A DNA stretch of 64,000 nt from Methylobacterium sp. 17Sr1-1 (lineage in GTDB: Bacteria > Pseudomonadota > Alphaproteobacteria > Rhizobiales > Beijerinckiaceae), in the NCBI RefSeq assembly GCF_003173775.1, contig NZ_CP029552.1, forward strand, positions 6,407,001 to 6,471,000. Direction: 5' to 3'. The notes under the pieces are model-generated. The model saw nothing but the letters and a program-made list of their open reading frames with translations. It was not told the DNA's origin and made no database searches. Positions 8,459 to 18,365 of the stretch are shown piece by piece (the first letter of the stretch is position 1; each line of letters opens with the position of its first letter). The position numbers were made by a program, and so were the translations under genes.

Positions 8459-9370
8459 GTGCGCGCCGTGACGTTCCTGGTCACGCGCCCGCGCGAGCAG
8501 TATCCGGCCGATGCGCTGGCCGGCATCGCGGGCGATGCGCGCGGGCGCCTGCGCGCCGCGGCGTGGCTGGCACAGCTCGCCTACGAGGACGACGAGAACA
8601 AGGTCGATTCCATCGCCCGGGACTGGTCGCTCCGCCGCATCCTCAGCCGGGCGCCGCAGGTGCTCGCCCTGCCCTGGCAGCCCGAGACGCGGCTGCACGT
8701 GCTCGAGCCCGCGGGCGGGACGGCCGGCCCGTCGGTCGTCACGGTCTGCGGCACCGATCCGCTGCGGTTCGCCAACTGGGTGACGAACCTGACCGTCATG
8801 CCGGCCGCCGGCGGCGTCCATTCCGGCTTCCTCGCCGCGCTCGATGCCGCCTGGCCGGACCTCGCGCCGGTGCTGCATGGCCGGACGGGGCCGGTCTGGG
8901 TCGTCGGCCACAGCCTCGGCGCGGCGGTCGCGGCGCTCGCCGCCCTGCGCGCCTGCGAAACGCTCGATCTGACGCCCGAGGCCGTCTACGCCTTCGGCAT
9001 GCCGCGGGTCGGCGGCGAGGCCTTCGCCGCGCGGTACGAGGCGCTGCTCGGCGCCCGGACGTTCCGGCTGGTCCACGGCTACGACGTCGTGCCCCGGCTG
9101 CCGCCGGACCGGATCGGCTTCCGGCACGTCGGACGGCGCCTCAGCTGCGCCCACCGCGCGCGGTTCGATCCGGCCGCGACGGCCGCCGCGCGCGACGAGG
9201 AGCCGCTCCCGCCGCGGACGCTCCCCGGCCTCTTCACGGATGCCCCGGGGTGGGTGCTGCCGGCCTTCGAGACGCTGCGCCGCGACCCCGTCGGCCTCGC
9301 CACGGGGCTGCTGCCCGCGAAGGTCGCCGACCATCTCCCCGACCGGTACTGTACCGCGTGTTCGCCGTGA
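8459..9370 (+). CDS. Class 3 (Fungal_lipase-type) lipase family protein
   Basis: 303 aa. An alpha/beta hydrolase of lipase class 3. The nucleophile elbow GHSLG (Ser152) sits after WVVGHSLGAAVAALAAL, and AFGMPRVGG and HGYDVVPRLPP supply the typical Asp and neighbouring segments. A catalytic His is likely in HVGRR. The start is uncertain: GTG 8459 and GTG 8468 are both possible and neither has a clear ribosome site. No signal peptide is visible. It is the first of three consecutive hydrolase genes (lipase, endonuclease remnant, metallophosphoesterase). Confidence 0.75.
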   Translation: MRAVTFLVTRPREQYPADALAGIAGDARGRLRAAAWLAQLAYEDDENKVDSIARDWSLRRILSRAPQVLALPWQPETRLHVLEPAGGTAGPSVVTVCGTDPLRFANWVTNLTVMPAAGGVHSGFLAALDAAWPDLAPVLHGRTGPVWVVGHSLGAAVAALAALRACETLDLTPEAVYAFGMPRVGGEAFAARYEALLGARTFRLVHGYDVVPRLPPDRIGFRHVGRRLSCAHRARFDPAATAAARDEEPLPPRTLPGLFTDAPGWVLPAFETLRRDPVGLATGLLPAKVADHLPDRYCTACSP

Positions 9371-9453
9371 GGGGGCCCGGTGCCGGTCCGAGGGCGCCCG
9401 GGTTCGGCGGGGACGGTGCGAGACCGGGACGCCCGGCGGAGAAGGGAGGCAGG

Positions 9454-9830
9454 ATGGACGAGGGGATCCGCGTCGCGGTGGTGAGCCTGCCGCTGCGCCT
9501 CAGCGTCTCGCTCGGGCCGGCCTCCGTCGAGACGACGCGCCCCGCCCCCGCGGCGAGCGAGGCCGTCGCACGGGAGTACCGGGACCGCGACGGCTATCGC
9601 GCCGACATCCTCGGCCCGGGCTTCGCGGTGCCGCTGCCGCGGGTGACGCGGGCAGCAGGGGACGTGCTGACCGTCGACGACGGCATTGGCGAAGCGAGCG
9701 TGCTGCATGACCAGCACGTCTCGGTCGTCATGAGGCGGCCGATCTCGCGCGGGACCCGCGCGTCGTCGATGCCGGCGTGACCTTCGCGCCGACGCCCGCG
9801 CGCGGCACCGATCCCTATCAACGGTGGTAG
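9454..9830 (+). pseudogene. DNA/RNA non-specific endonuclease, N-terminal remnant
   Basis: ATG 9454 follows GAAGGGAGGCAGG. The 5' frame stays open to 9780 (108 aa). It begins MDEGIRVAVVSLPLRLSVSL and continues GYRADILGPGFAVPLP and LHDQHVSVVM. The latter resemble the 'GYdpdFLG..VPLP' and 'y.HFSVVM' segments that precede the RGH active site in NUC1-type endonucleases. The expected RRxAxxxAVNIDG continuation and the RGH motif are absent. After ~9735 a different frame reads on to TAG 9828 as a plausible protein tail (DPRVVDAGVTFAPTP). A deletion has therefore probably joined the N- and C-terminal ends and removed the catalytic core. Family assignment is by motif memory and moderate. Confidence 0.5.
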
Positions 9831-9833
9831 ACG

Positions 9834-10081
9834 ATGACGGACGAACGTAAGCCCGGGACGACGCGCGCCGGCGAGGCCTCGCCGGCCACGCCCAAAGCAC
9901 CCGCTCCACCCGCCCCCGCATTGTCGGCCCCCGCAGCCGCGGCCGGTGCCGTAACGGTGACGATCCCGCTACAGATCACGGTGTCGCTCGGCGATCCTTC
10001 GGCGAATGACGGCGTCCGTGCGTCCGTGCGTCCGCGCGGGCCGAGGGAGCCGCGGCGGTCGAGGCGGCGGCCCCGAAGCCG
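9834..10081 (+). other. Out-of-frame 5' part of the metallophosphoesterase gene
   Basis: ATG 9834 opens a frame reading MTDERKPGTTRAGEASPATP, then an Ala/Pro linker, then AVTVTIPLQITVSLGDPSAN. The frame is lost at the 8-bp tandem repeat 10012-10034. Removing one repeat unit joins it exactly to the downstream frame (through AEGAAAVEAAAPKP into MPPVRDG), so this stretch originally encoded the N-terminus of the next protein. The PLxITVSLG motif matches PLRLSVSLG at the start of the adjacent endonuclease remnant. Confidence 0.6.
10012..10034 (+). repeat. 8-bp tandem repeat GCGTCCGT, 2.9 copies, breaking a reading frame
   Basis: Units at 10012-10019, 10020-10027 and 10028-10034 (7 of 8). One unit fewer restores a continuous frame from ATG 9834 to the stop at 11464. 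Tandem units not divisible by three inside a coding region are a classic substrate for slipped-strand, on/off switching. Confidence 0.7.
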
Positions 10082-11464
10082 ATGCCGCCGGTCCGCGACG
10101 GTCAGGCCGTGGCCGAGGGGCCTCTGACCTTCCGCGATCCCTTCCTGTCGCTCTACCAGTCCATCGCCGAAGAGGTCGCGCGCCGATCCGTGAAGACGGA
10201 GAGCCTGGAGGCGCCTCCGGAGCCCGCCCTCATCCTCGCGGCCGAGAGGGTGGCCGCGGCGCGCCACGTGGGGCTGACTGAGGTTCCGGCGGGCGGCGGT
10301 GCCGCCCTCGAGTCGCTGACGCCTGTCGAGTACGGCGAGCGCTGCGCCTCGCTGGCGCTGCAGATGCTGCGCGCGAAGGTGCTGGGGGATCATGCGACGC
10401 TGGCGCGCCTGAAGGACGAGCTGAAGGCCGGCAAATGCGATCCCGGCTGGGCGACGACGATCGAGGCGTATTCCGAGTATTTCGGCATCGGCGGCCAGCG
10501 TCGGGCGCCGCTCTACACCACGCCGGCGCAGGCCGGCGAGGGCGTCCTGCCGCTCAAGGCCGGCTGCCGGATCGGGCTGATCGGGGATTGGGGGACGGGC
10601 GCCGGCCCTGCCAAACGTCTGCTCGGCCTCGTCGCGGCCCAGAAGCCGGACCTGCTGATCCATCTCGGCGACATCTACTATTCGGGCACGCCCGAGGAAT
10701 GCGCCAGGAAGTTCGAAGCCGAGATGGTCGCCGCCTTCGGGGCGAAGAAGACGCGCATCCCGATCTTCACGCTCTCCGGCAATCATGACATGTATTGCGG
10801 CGGCGTCGGCTATTACGGCCTGATCAAGGCGCTCAACCGGGCACCGCAGGTCCAGCCGGCGAGCTTCTTCTGCCTGCGCAGCGTCGAGGCGGGCTGGCAG
10901 ATCCTGGCGATGGATACCGGCCTGCACGACCACAGCCCGTTCGGCGTCGCCGATGCGGTGACCTTCGTCGAGGCTGACGAGCAGGCCTGGCTGACGCGGC
11001 GCATCGACGAGTTCGCCGGGCGCACCATCCTGCTGTCGCACCATCAGCTGTTCTCGGCCTTCTCCCGCATCGGGCCCAAGGACGCGGCCGGCCGGGCGGA
11101 TCCGGTGAATCCCCTTCTCCTGCGGATGTATGACGGCTTCGGCGGCGGCCGTGACCGCGTCGCGGCCTGGTTCTGGGGCCACGAGCACAACCTGTGCATC
11201 TACGAACCCTATGCCGGGCTGAAGCGCGGGCGCTGCATCGGCCACGGCGCGGTCCCGGTCTTCGTCGAGGAGGATCCCTACGAGCCCCTCGCGGAGGTGA
11301 GCGTCCCGCCGACGCTCGTCCCCCGCACGCAGCTCTCCCACGACGGGAGCTACTATCGGCACGGCTTCGCGATGCTGACGCTGGAGGCCGACGGCACGGG
11401 ATCCGCCGCCTATTTCGAGGACCGGGACGGGGTCGCCGTGCAGACCTATTCCGAAACGCTGTAG
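10082..11464 (+). CDS. Calcineurin-like metallophosphoesterase
   Basis: 460 aa from ATG 10082. The metal-binding signature of the family is complete: GDWGTG (~residue 164), LGDIYYSG (~195), GNHDMY, SHHQLFS and WGHEHN. The fold would bind two metals and hydrolyse phosphoesters; the substrate is unknown. A ~120-residue N-terminal helical region precedes the catalytic domain. The gene probably began at 9834 (about 543 aa) before an 8-bp repeat expansion shifted the frame. Expression today would need the internal ATG, which has only a weak ribosome site. It may act together with the upstream lipase and endonuclease remnant. Confidence 0.8.
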   Translation: MPPVRDGQAVAEGPLTFRDPFLSLYQSIAEEVARRSVKTESLEAPPEPALILAAERVAAARHVGLTEVPAGGGAALESLTPVEYGERCASLALQMLRAKVLGDHATLARLKDELKAGKCDPGWATTIEAYSEYFGIGGQRRAPLYTTPAQAGEGVLPLKAGCRIGLIGDWGTGAGPAKRLLGLVAAQKPDLLIHLGDIYYSGTPEECARKFEAEMVAAFGAKKTRIPIFTLSGNHDMYCGGVGYYGLIKALNRAPQVQPASFFCLRSVEAGWQILAMDTGLHDHSPFGVADAVTFVEADEQAWLTRRIDEFAGRTILLSHHQLFSAFSRIGPKDAAGRADPVNPLLLRMYDGFGGGRDRVAAWFWGHEHNLCIYEPYAGLKRGRCIGHGAVPVFVEEDPYEPLAEVSVPPTLVPRTQLSHDGSYYRHGFAMLTLEADGTGSAAYFEDRDGVAVQTYSETL

Positions 11465-11479
11465 CGGTTCCGGGGCCGG

Positions 11480-11585
11480 CCTCGGCGCGTCGCGGCGCGT
11501 CGCCGACCCGCCGCCCGAGGATCCCGTCCCCTACCCGCGACCCGGGCGCAACAGTCGCTCGCGCGCCTCGTCGGGCAGATCGTGA
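11480..11585 (-). pseudogene. Detached fragment of a YdhS-like FAD/NAD(P)-binding protein gene
   Basis: On the minus strand this stretch reads HDLPDEARERLLRPGRG, a stop, then SATRRDAPR. It matches WHDLPDEARERLLRHGRR and PATRRDAPRPG in the decayed gene at 44573-45570. Only ~35 codons survive. The remainder of the 11465-12022 gap holds a palindrome next to a TTGACT box at 11898-11933 and no other gene. Confidence 0.6.
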
Positions 11586-11897
11586 CGGAGGGAGGAGGCG
11601 CTCGGGCGTTCTGCCGCCACCGCCGCCGCCCAACCGCCCAACCGCCCCCGCAGTCTCCCGCCTGCCGCAGCGGCGTCCGCCGAGCATGCACCGGGTGACG
11701 CCGGCATCGCCGTGACAAGCTCGGGCCTTCCGAACCCGCACGCGTTCGGGATACCGAACGAGGCACCATCGCCCGGACGAGCCGGACGCCAGCCCTGCCG
11801 CCGGATATCGCGTTTGGCCCGTCAGCTCCGCTGTAAGCCTGGATCGCCGCGGAGAATCTTCTCGCTCCGCCGCCCGTTCCAGATCGATGATCTCCGC

Positions 11898-11925
11898 GAG
11901 ATCGTTCTTTAAAAAGAACAATCTC
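11898..11925 (+). promoter_or_regulatory. 28-bp palindrome with GTTCT-N6-AGAAC core upstream of groES
   Basis: GAGATCGTTCTTTAAA and its near-inverted half give an AT-rich palindrome 98 bp before the groES start. A TTGACT box begins at 11928, just after it, as expected for an operator beside a -35 element; I found no clear -10. The core is CGTTCT-N6-AGAACA. The same core spacing appears at 45646-45663 and, with one change, at 45795-45812. It is not the CIRCE element, so HrcA control is not indicated. Confidence 0.5.
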
Positions 11926-12022
11926 GTTGACTTGGCGAACGCTTCCGGACACCTTCGGACCATCGGATGCGGCCCCGGATGCGGGCCTTCCGATCCCCAT
12001 CCCCGACCAGGAGGCTTCCCCG

Positions 12023-12313
12023 ATGGCCTTTCGGCCCCTGCATGACCGCGTGCTGCTGCGCCGCCTCGACGGCGAGGCGACCACCAAGGGCGGCATCATC
12101 ATCCCCGACACCGCCAAGGAGAAGCCGCAGGAGGGCGAGGTCGTCGCCGTCGGCCCCGGCACCCGGGACGATCACGGCACGCAAACGCCCCTCGACGTGA
12201 AGGCGGGCGACCGGGTGCTGTTCGGCAAGTGGTCCGGCACCGAAGTGAAGATCGACGGCGAGGACCTCTTGATCCTCAAGGAAGCCGACATCCTCGGGGT
12301 GATCGCGGCCTGA
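12023..12313 (+). CDS. groES: Co-chaperonin GroES
   Basis: 96 aa. Caps the GroEL chamber during ATP-driven folding. It starts [16 protein letters not shown] and contains the mobile loop [20 protein letters not shown] with the GGIIIP hydrophobic contact, plus the roof/barrel segments [16 protein letters not shown] and [17 protein letters not shown] 12023 follows CAGGAGGC. groEL follows after 30 bp in the same operon. The locus is surrounded by accessory genes, so this may be a second chaperonin copy. Confidence 0.97.
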   Translation: MAFRPLHDRVLLRRLDGEATTKGGIIIPDTAKEKPQEGEVVAVGPGTRDDHGTQTPLDVKAGDRVLFGKWSGTEVKIDGEDLLILKEADILGVIAA

Positions 12314-13966
<1,653 letters not shown>

Positions 13967-13974
13967 CCCCTCGC

Positions 13975-14001
13975 CGCGCCCTGGGCCGGACCCGGGGCGC
14001 G
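13975..14001 (+). terminator. GC-rich hairpin after groEL
   Basis: Arms CGCGCCCTGGG and CCCGGGGCGCG pair at 10 of 11 positions over a CCGGA loop, starting nine bases after the groEL stop. There is no T run, so this is a probable but not canonical intrinsic terminator. Confidence 0.5.
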
Positions 14002-14031
14002 TCATTCCCCACTCGTCGCGCGAGGACAACC

Positions 14032-14157
14032 ATGCCGCAGTTCCCCGATCCGGCCGTGCCGTTCCACCCCTCCGAGCCGAGCCCGGGCCTCGTCGTCGTG
14101 GCCCTCTGCATCACCCTGATCCTCGCCGCCTTCGCGGTCCTGCTGCGCGCGGCGTGA
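14032..14157 (+). CDS. 41-residue single-span membrane protein
   Basis: Starts MPQFPDPAVPFHPSEPSPGL, followed by one hydrophobic helix (VVVALCITLILAAFAVLL) and a short end. ATG 14032 follows GCGAGGACAACC. The next gene starts 13 bp later, so the two are probably co-transcribed. Function not recognised. Confidence 0.55.
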   Translation: MPQFPDPAVPFHPSEPSPGLVVVALCITLILAAFAVLLRAA

Positions 14158-14170
14158 CGGGTCTTCCTCG

Positions 14171-15550
14171 ATGAACCCGGTCATCGCCGTCGTCGGCGCC
14201 GGCTTCAGCGGCAGCATGGCAGCGCTCCACCTCCTCTCCGCCCTGCCCCGGTCCTGGTCGGTGCTGCTGTGCGAGAAGGCCGACAGCTTCGGGCGTGGCC
14301 TCGCCTACGGCACCGACGCGCCGGCCCACCTGCTCAACCTGCGCGCCGCCAACATGAGCGCCTATCCCGACCGGCCGGAGCATTTCTCGACCTGGCTCGG
14401 CGGACTGCCGGAGGACGAGCGGGCGGGCGTCGCGGCGACGCCGGCCGGCACCTTCGCGCCCCGCGCGCTCTACGGCCGCTACCTGGGCGAGCTGCTCACG
14501 CAGGCGGTCGTGGCCGAGGGCGCGCCGCGGCTGCACCTCGTCCACGACGCGGTCACCGATCTCGTTCCGGTGGCGGGCGGCTACTCCTTGCGCACCGAGG
14601 GCGGAGCCTCCTACGCGGTGGCCGGCGCGGTGCTCGCCATGGGCAACCTCACCGGCTTCGGCGCGCCGCCGAGCCGCCACCGGCTCGATCCGTGGCGGCC
14701 GGAGGATTTCGGCCGCCTGCACCCGGACCGGCCGATCCTCGTCGTCGGAACCGGTCTCACCATGGTCGACGCGGTCGCCTCCCTCCGGGGCCGGGGTTTT
14801 TCCGGCCGGATCGTCGCCCTGTCGCGCCGCGGCCTGGTCCCGAATGTCCACGCGCCGACGACAGCCTGGCCGGTCCCCGATCTCACGGCCGCCGATCTCG
14901 GCTCCCTGACCCGGCTGACCCGGCGGATCCGGGCCGAGATCGCCGCGGCGGCGCGCGCCGGGCACGACTGGCGCGACGTGATCGACGCGCTCCGCCCGAT
15001 CATCGGCTATCTCTGGCGCAGCCTGCCGAGGCCCGAGCGGGCGCGCTTCCTGCGCCATCTGCGGCCGTTCTGGGACGTGCATCGCCACCGCACCGCCCCG
15101 CCGGCCGCCGCGGCGATCGCCGCGGAGATCGCCGCCGGCACCCTGGACGTGCGGGCCGGGCGCATCCTCGCCATCGCGGACGGCCCCGGCGAGGCCGCGG
15201 TGACGATCCGGACGCGGGGCGGCACCGCGGACGAGACCCTGGCGGTGCAGGGGATCATCGACGCGACCGGGATCGGGCGCATCGACGAGACCGGCGACCC
15301 GCTGCTGCGCCGCCTCACCTCACGCGGCCTCGCGCGGCCGGACCCGTTCGGGCTCGGCCTCGCGGCCGGCGACGATTACCGCCTGCGCGCCGGGCGGTCG
15401 GAGCGGCTCTGGACGCTGGGCCCGCTCCTGCGCTGCACGCTGTGGGAATGCGTCGCGGTGCCGGACATCCGCAGCCAGGCCGCCGAGGTCGCCACCCTCG
15501 TCGCGGCGGAGGTCGGTCACCTCGGCCGCAGGCTCAGGCTCCCGGCGTGA
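14171..15550 (+). CDS. YdhS/HpyO-like FAD/NAD(P)-binding oxidoreductase
   Basis: 459 aa. N-terminal Rossmann motif VVGAGFSGSMAALHLL and the diagnostic RGLAYGTDAPAHLLNLRA segment (residues ~40-60) of the FAD/NAD(P)-binding family. A second dinucleotide motif ILVVGTGLTMVDAVASL is at ~residue 195, and the family-specific helical region LPRPERARFLRHLRPFWDVH follows at ~285. No signal peptide. Members include flavin hydroxylases, but the substrate here is unknown. Related but decayed copies exist at 44573-45570 and as a fragment at 11480-11585, so the family has multiplied in this genome. Confidence 0.8.
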   Translation: MNPVIAVVGAGFSGSMAALHLLSALPRSWSVLLCEKADSFGRGLAYGTDAPAHLLNLRAANMSAYPDRPEHFSTWLGGLPEDERAGVAATPAGTFAPRALYGRYLGELLTQAVVAEGAPRLHLVHDAVTDLVPVAGGYSLRTEGGASYAVAGAVLAMGNLTGFGAPPSRHRLDPWRPEDFGRLHPDRPILVVGTGLTMVDAVASLRGRGFSGRIVALSRRGLVPNVHAPTTAWPVPDLTAADLGSLTRLTRRIRAEIAAAARAGHDWRDVIDALRPIIGYLWRSLPRPERARFLRHLRPFWDVHRHRTAPPAAAAIAAEIAAGTLDVRAGRILAIADGPGEAAVTIRTRGGTADETLAVQGIIDATGIGRIDETGDPLLRRLTSRGLARPDPFGLGLAAGDDYRLRAGRSERLWTLGPLLRCTLWECVAVPDIRSQAAEVATLVAAEVGHLGRRLRLPA

Positions 15551-15589
15551 CGTGGCGGGGGCCGGGAGCGAACCCGCACGGCGCGTCCG

Positions 15590-16543
15590 TCAGGCCTTGG
15601 CGGCGGCGGCCACGAAGGCGGCCAGTTCGCGCCCGAAGCGCTCCGGCTCCTCGTAGAACGGGCTGTGCCCGCTCTCCCCGAAGACGGAAAGACGGCGTCC
15701 GGGCCCGAGCGCCTGGATCCGCTCCGCCATCGCCTGGCGGACGAGGCGGTCATGGGCGCCGTGCGTCAGCAGGACCGGACCCGCATAGGCCGCGAAGACG
15801 GGCTCGAGATCGGGCACCGGGGTCCTCACGAAGCCCTCGTTCGCCGCACGCGCCGTCATGCCGTTGACGACGAGCATCCGCTGGAAGTCGCGGTCGGACG
15901 GCGGGCGGTGGAAGCAGGCGGCGAGGAAGTCGGCCGTTGCGGCGACACGCGTCGCCAGGTCGGGCGAGGTCGCCGTTACGGTGAAGGAGCCGGCGAGCGG
16001 CGTGAGCAGGTCGGGCGACAGCCGCGTCACGGCGTCGACGAGGTTGATGCCGGCGATCCCCGCGGGACCGTGCTTGCGGAGATACGCTCCGGCGACGTAG
16101 CCGCCGAGCGACCAGCCGACGAGGACGGGACGGCGCAGCCTGGCCGCGGCGATCACCGCTGCGACGTCGTCGGCCCAGAGGTCGGGGTCGGCATAGGAAG
16201 CGGGGGCATCGGGCTTGTCGGAATCGCCGTGCCCGCGCAGGTCGAAGCGCACGAGGCGAAACGCCCCCAACGCCGGATCGGCGAATTGCCTGTCCCAGCT
16301 CAGCCGGCTCTGACGCAGGCCGTGGATGAAGAGGACCTCGGGCGCGCCCGGATCGCCTGCGGCCTCGCCCGCCAGTGTCGTCCCGTCGGCCGAGCGGGCG
16401 ACGAACGCCTCGCGGCCACCCGGCCGGGGTGCATCGCCGGTAGCGGCCCGCGCGGGTGCGCCGGCCTGGGCCATCCGAGGCGGCAGGGCCGCCGCGCCGA
16501 GGACGGCAAGGGCGGTCACGAGGTGGCGGCGGGCGTAGTCCAT
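15590..16543 (-). CDS. Exported alpha/beta hydrolase
   Basis: 317 aa on the minus strand. The N-terminus MDYARRHLVTALAVLGAAAL followed by AQAGA looks like a signal peptide, with possible Tat character (RRH). The hydrolase core has the oxyanion segment FIHGLRQSRLSWD, GHGDSDKP, nucleophile elbow VGWSLGGY, acid in HGAHDRLV and His in ESGHSPFYEEPERF, the layout of the haloperoxidase/esterase group. The substrate is unknown. It is divergent from the TetR gene across an intergenic region with two inverted operator copies, so it is very probably the regulated target. Confidence 0.85.
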   Translation of the reverse strand: MDYARRHLVTALAVLGAAALPPRMAQAGAPARAATGDAPRPGGREAFVARSADGTTLAGEAAGDPGAPEVLFIHGLRQSRLSWDRQFADPALGAFRLVRFDLRGHGDSDKPDAPASYADPDLWADDVAAVIAAARLRRPVLVGWSLGGYVAGAYLRKHGPAGIAGINLVDAVTRLSPDLLTPLAGSFTVTATSPDLATRVAATADFLAACFHRPPSDRDFQRMLVVNGMTARAANEGFVRTPVPDLEPVFAAYAGPVLLTHGAHDRLVRQAMAERIQALGPGRRLSVFGESGHSPFYEEPERFGRELAAFVAAAAKA

Positions 16544-16561
16544 GGCGTGCGTCCGTTTGTT

Positions 16562-16620
16562 TAGCGATCACTATCCTACGATCTTGACCACGGCCGTCAA
16601 GCGTCGTTTAGTGATCGCTA
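16562..16620. promoter_or_regulatory. Twin TetR operators between the hydrolase and the regulator
   Basis: TAGCGATCACTA at 16562-16573 and its exact inverse TAGTGATCGCTA at 16609-16620, 35 bp apart. Each is itself nearly palindromic. The right copy ends on the A of the regulator's ATG and the left copy lies 19 bp before the hydrolase start, so occupancy would block both directions and regulator translation initiation. Confidence 0.75.
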
Positions 16621-17225
16621 TGAAACAGGATGCGAGAGCGCGCGGCGGGCGGCCGTGGAGTTTCGACCGGGACGCCGCGATCGACACCGCGATGCTGCTG
16701 TTCTGGCGCCACGGCTACGAGGGGGTCTCGATCGGGGATCTGACGAAGGCGATCGGGATCGCCCCTCCGAGCCTCTACGCCGCCTTCGGCAGCAAGGCGG
16801 ACCTCTACCGGCGGGCGGTGGAGCGCTACGAGGAGACCCGGGGGGGCCTGGACCTGGCGGCGATCCGATCGGCACCGTCGTTGCCGGACGCGGTCCGCGT
16901 GCTGCTCACCGGTGCCGTGACCGCCGTGACGCAGCGCCAGGACGAGAGAGGCTGCATGATCTCGAGCGGTCTCGTCGCCTGCCATCCCGATCACGCCGAC
17001 CTGGCCCGCGACGCCGCCGCGCGGCGGGAGGCCCTGCGCGGGAGGATCGTGCAGGCCCTGTCTCCTCACGCCCGGGGCGACCGCCTGGAGAAGCTGGCCC
17101 GGCATCTGGCCGCAATCATGCAGGGCCTCTCGATCCAGGCGCGCGACGGCGTGGCGCCGTCGGAACTCTACGACATCGTCGAGGAGGTCGTGGCCGGCAT
17201 CGCGGCGCGCTTGCCCGAGGGTTGA
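16620..17225 (+). CDS. TetR/AcrR-family transcriptional regulator
   Basis: 201 aa from ATG 16620. The N-terminal helix-turn-helix is clear: AAIDTAMLLFWRHGYEGVSI, then DLTKAIGIAPPSLYAAFGSKADLYRRAVERY (a TetR HTH ending in the usual Y-x-x-F-x-x-K). The C-terminal ligand domain includes RGCMISSGL, common in the YxaF/AcrR-like group. There is no good ribosome site before this ATG, and the operator overlaps it, so the transcript may be leaderless. It most likely represses itself and the divergent hydrolase; the inducer is unknown. Confidence 0.88.
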   Translation: MKQDARARGGRPWSFDRDAAIDTAMLLFWRHGYEGVSIGDLTKAIGIAPPSLYAAFGSKADLYRRAVERYEETRGGLDLAAIRSAPSLPDAVRVLLTGAVTAVTQRQDERGCMISSGLVACHPDHADLARDAAARREALRGRIVQALSPHARGDRLEKLARHLAAIMQGLSIQARDGVAPSELYDIVEEVVAGIAARLPEG

Positions 17226-17414
17226 GGCCCCCGAGGGTTGAGGGCGCTGCGTGGAACGGCGGCGGCGCGGGCTCAGGGCCACGCGAGATCAACCTTGCCG
17301 CAGCCCCTCGGCGGAGGCGGGCAGGACGTCGACGAGCGCCGGACCATCCTGTACCTCTCAGGCACAGTCCGAACCAAGCCCGGCTCCCGGGCCGCCTCTG
17401 AAACGTCGGACCGG

Positions 17415-18365
17415 TCAGCGAACAGGGGGCACCCAGATCCCGAGGGCGGCGGTGTCGACGGCGCGCGGCAGCAGCCCCTCGGCGCGGAACGCGTCGGCGA
17501 TCGTCTGCTGCTCGGAGAGGCCGTCCCGGGTGACGGGCTCGACCCGGTAGCTGCGATGGGCGTTCGCCGCCAGGACGATCTCGGGATCGAGCTTCCAGAG
17601 CGTGGCGAGCCGCGCGGCGGCCTCGGCCGGGTTCGCCTTCACCCAGGCCCCGGTCTGCGCCAGCTTGCCGAAGAGAAGGCCGAGCACCGGCCCGTTCGCC
17701 GCCACGTAAGCGTCGGCCGCGAGGTAGTAGCGCTTGTAGAGCGACAGCCCGGCCCCGTCGCGCAGAACGCGCGCGCCCGCCTGCTTCTGCGCCGCGGTCA
17801 GGAACGGGTCCCAGGCGGCCCAGGCCTCGACGCCCCCACTCTCCAGCGCGGCTCGCCCGTCGGCCGGGGTCAAATAGGCCGGCACGATGCTGCGGAAGGA
17901 CAGGCCGGCCTCCTTGAGCGCGGCGAGGACCAGGAAGTGGTTGCCCGCGCCCTTGGTGACGGCGATCCGCTTGCCCTTGAGGTCGGCCACGGAGCGGAGG
18001 CCTGAATCCTTCGGCACCAGGATTCCTTGCGCCTCGGGCGAGGGCGCTTCCTGCGCGACGTAGGTGATGCGTGCGCCGGCCGCCTGCGCGAAGACCGGCA
18101 CCGTGTCGGCGACATCGGCCGAGACGTCGATCGAGCCCGCGTTGAGCGCCTCCATGATCGGCAGGCCGCTGGTGAATTCGTGCCAGGACAGGCCGACGCC
18201 CTGCGCCGACAGCGCCTGTTCCAGGCTCCCGTCCTGGCGCAGCAGCGCGATCAGCGTCGAGGAGCGCTGGTACCCGATGCGCAGGGGCGCGGCGGCTCGG
18301 GCGGGGCGGCTCAAGGCGGCCGAGGCGGCGAGGCCCGCGAGCACGGTTCGACGGGTGGTCGACAT
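17415..18365 (-). CDS. Sulfonate/nitrate-type ABC transporter substrate-binding protein (orphan)
   Basis: 316 aa, SsuA-like periplasmic binding protein. ATG 18365 follows CGAGGATTCG. It has a Tat-like signal peptide (TTRRTVLAGLAASAALSRPARA). The mature start PLRIGYQRSSTLIALLRQ and the segments DVSADVADTVPVFAQAAGA, DLKGKRIAVTKGAGNHFL and GVEAWAAWDPFL are typical of aliphatic-sulfonate binding proteins. No permease or ATPase adjoins it, so it may feed the transporter at 30390-31942. It is divergent from the monooxygenase at 18787 and is a paralogue of the binding protein at 20165. Confidence 0.88.
   Translation of the reverse strand: MSTTRRTVLAGLAASAALSRPARAAAPLRIGYQRSSTLIALLRQDGSLEQALSAQGVGLSWHEFTSGLPIMEALNAGSIDVSADVADTVPVFAQAAGARITYVAQEAPSPEAQGILVPKDSGLRSVADLKGKRIAVTKGAGNHFLVLAALKEAGLSFRSIVPAYLTPADGRAALESGGVEAWAAWDPFLTAAQKQAGARVLRDGAGLSLYKRYYLAADAYVAANGPVLGLLFGKLAQTGAWVKANPAEAAARLATLWKLDPEIVLAANAHRSYRVEPVTRDGLSEQQTIADAFRAEGLLPRAVDTAALGIWVPPVR

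Noticed and set aside
8110..9453. Possible N-terminal extension of the endonuclease remnant back through the lipase gene
   Set aside because: Composition is that of an out-of-frame shadow; a good ribosome site precedes ATG 9454.
11898..11925. CIRCE (HrcA) element before groES
   Set aside because: The palindrome lacks the TTAGCACTC/GAGTGCTAA arms and 9-bp spacer.
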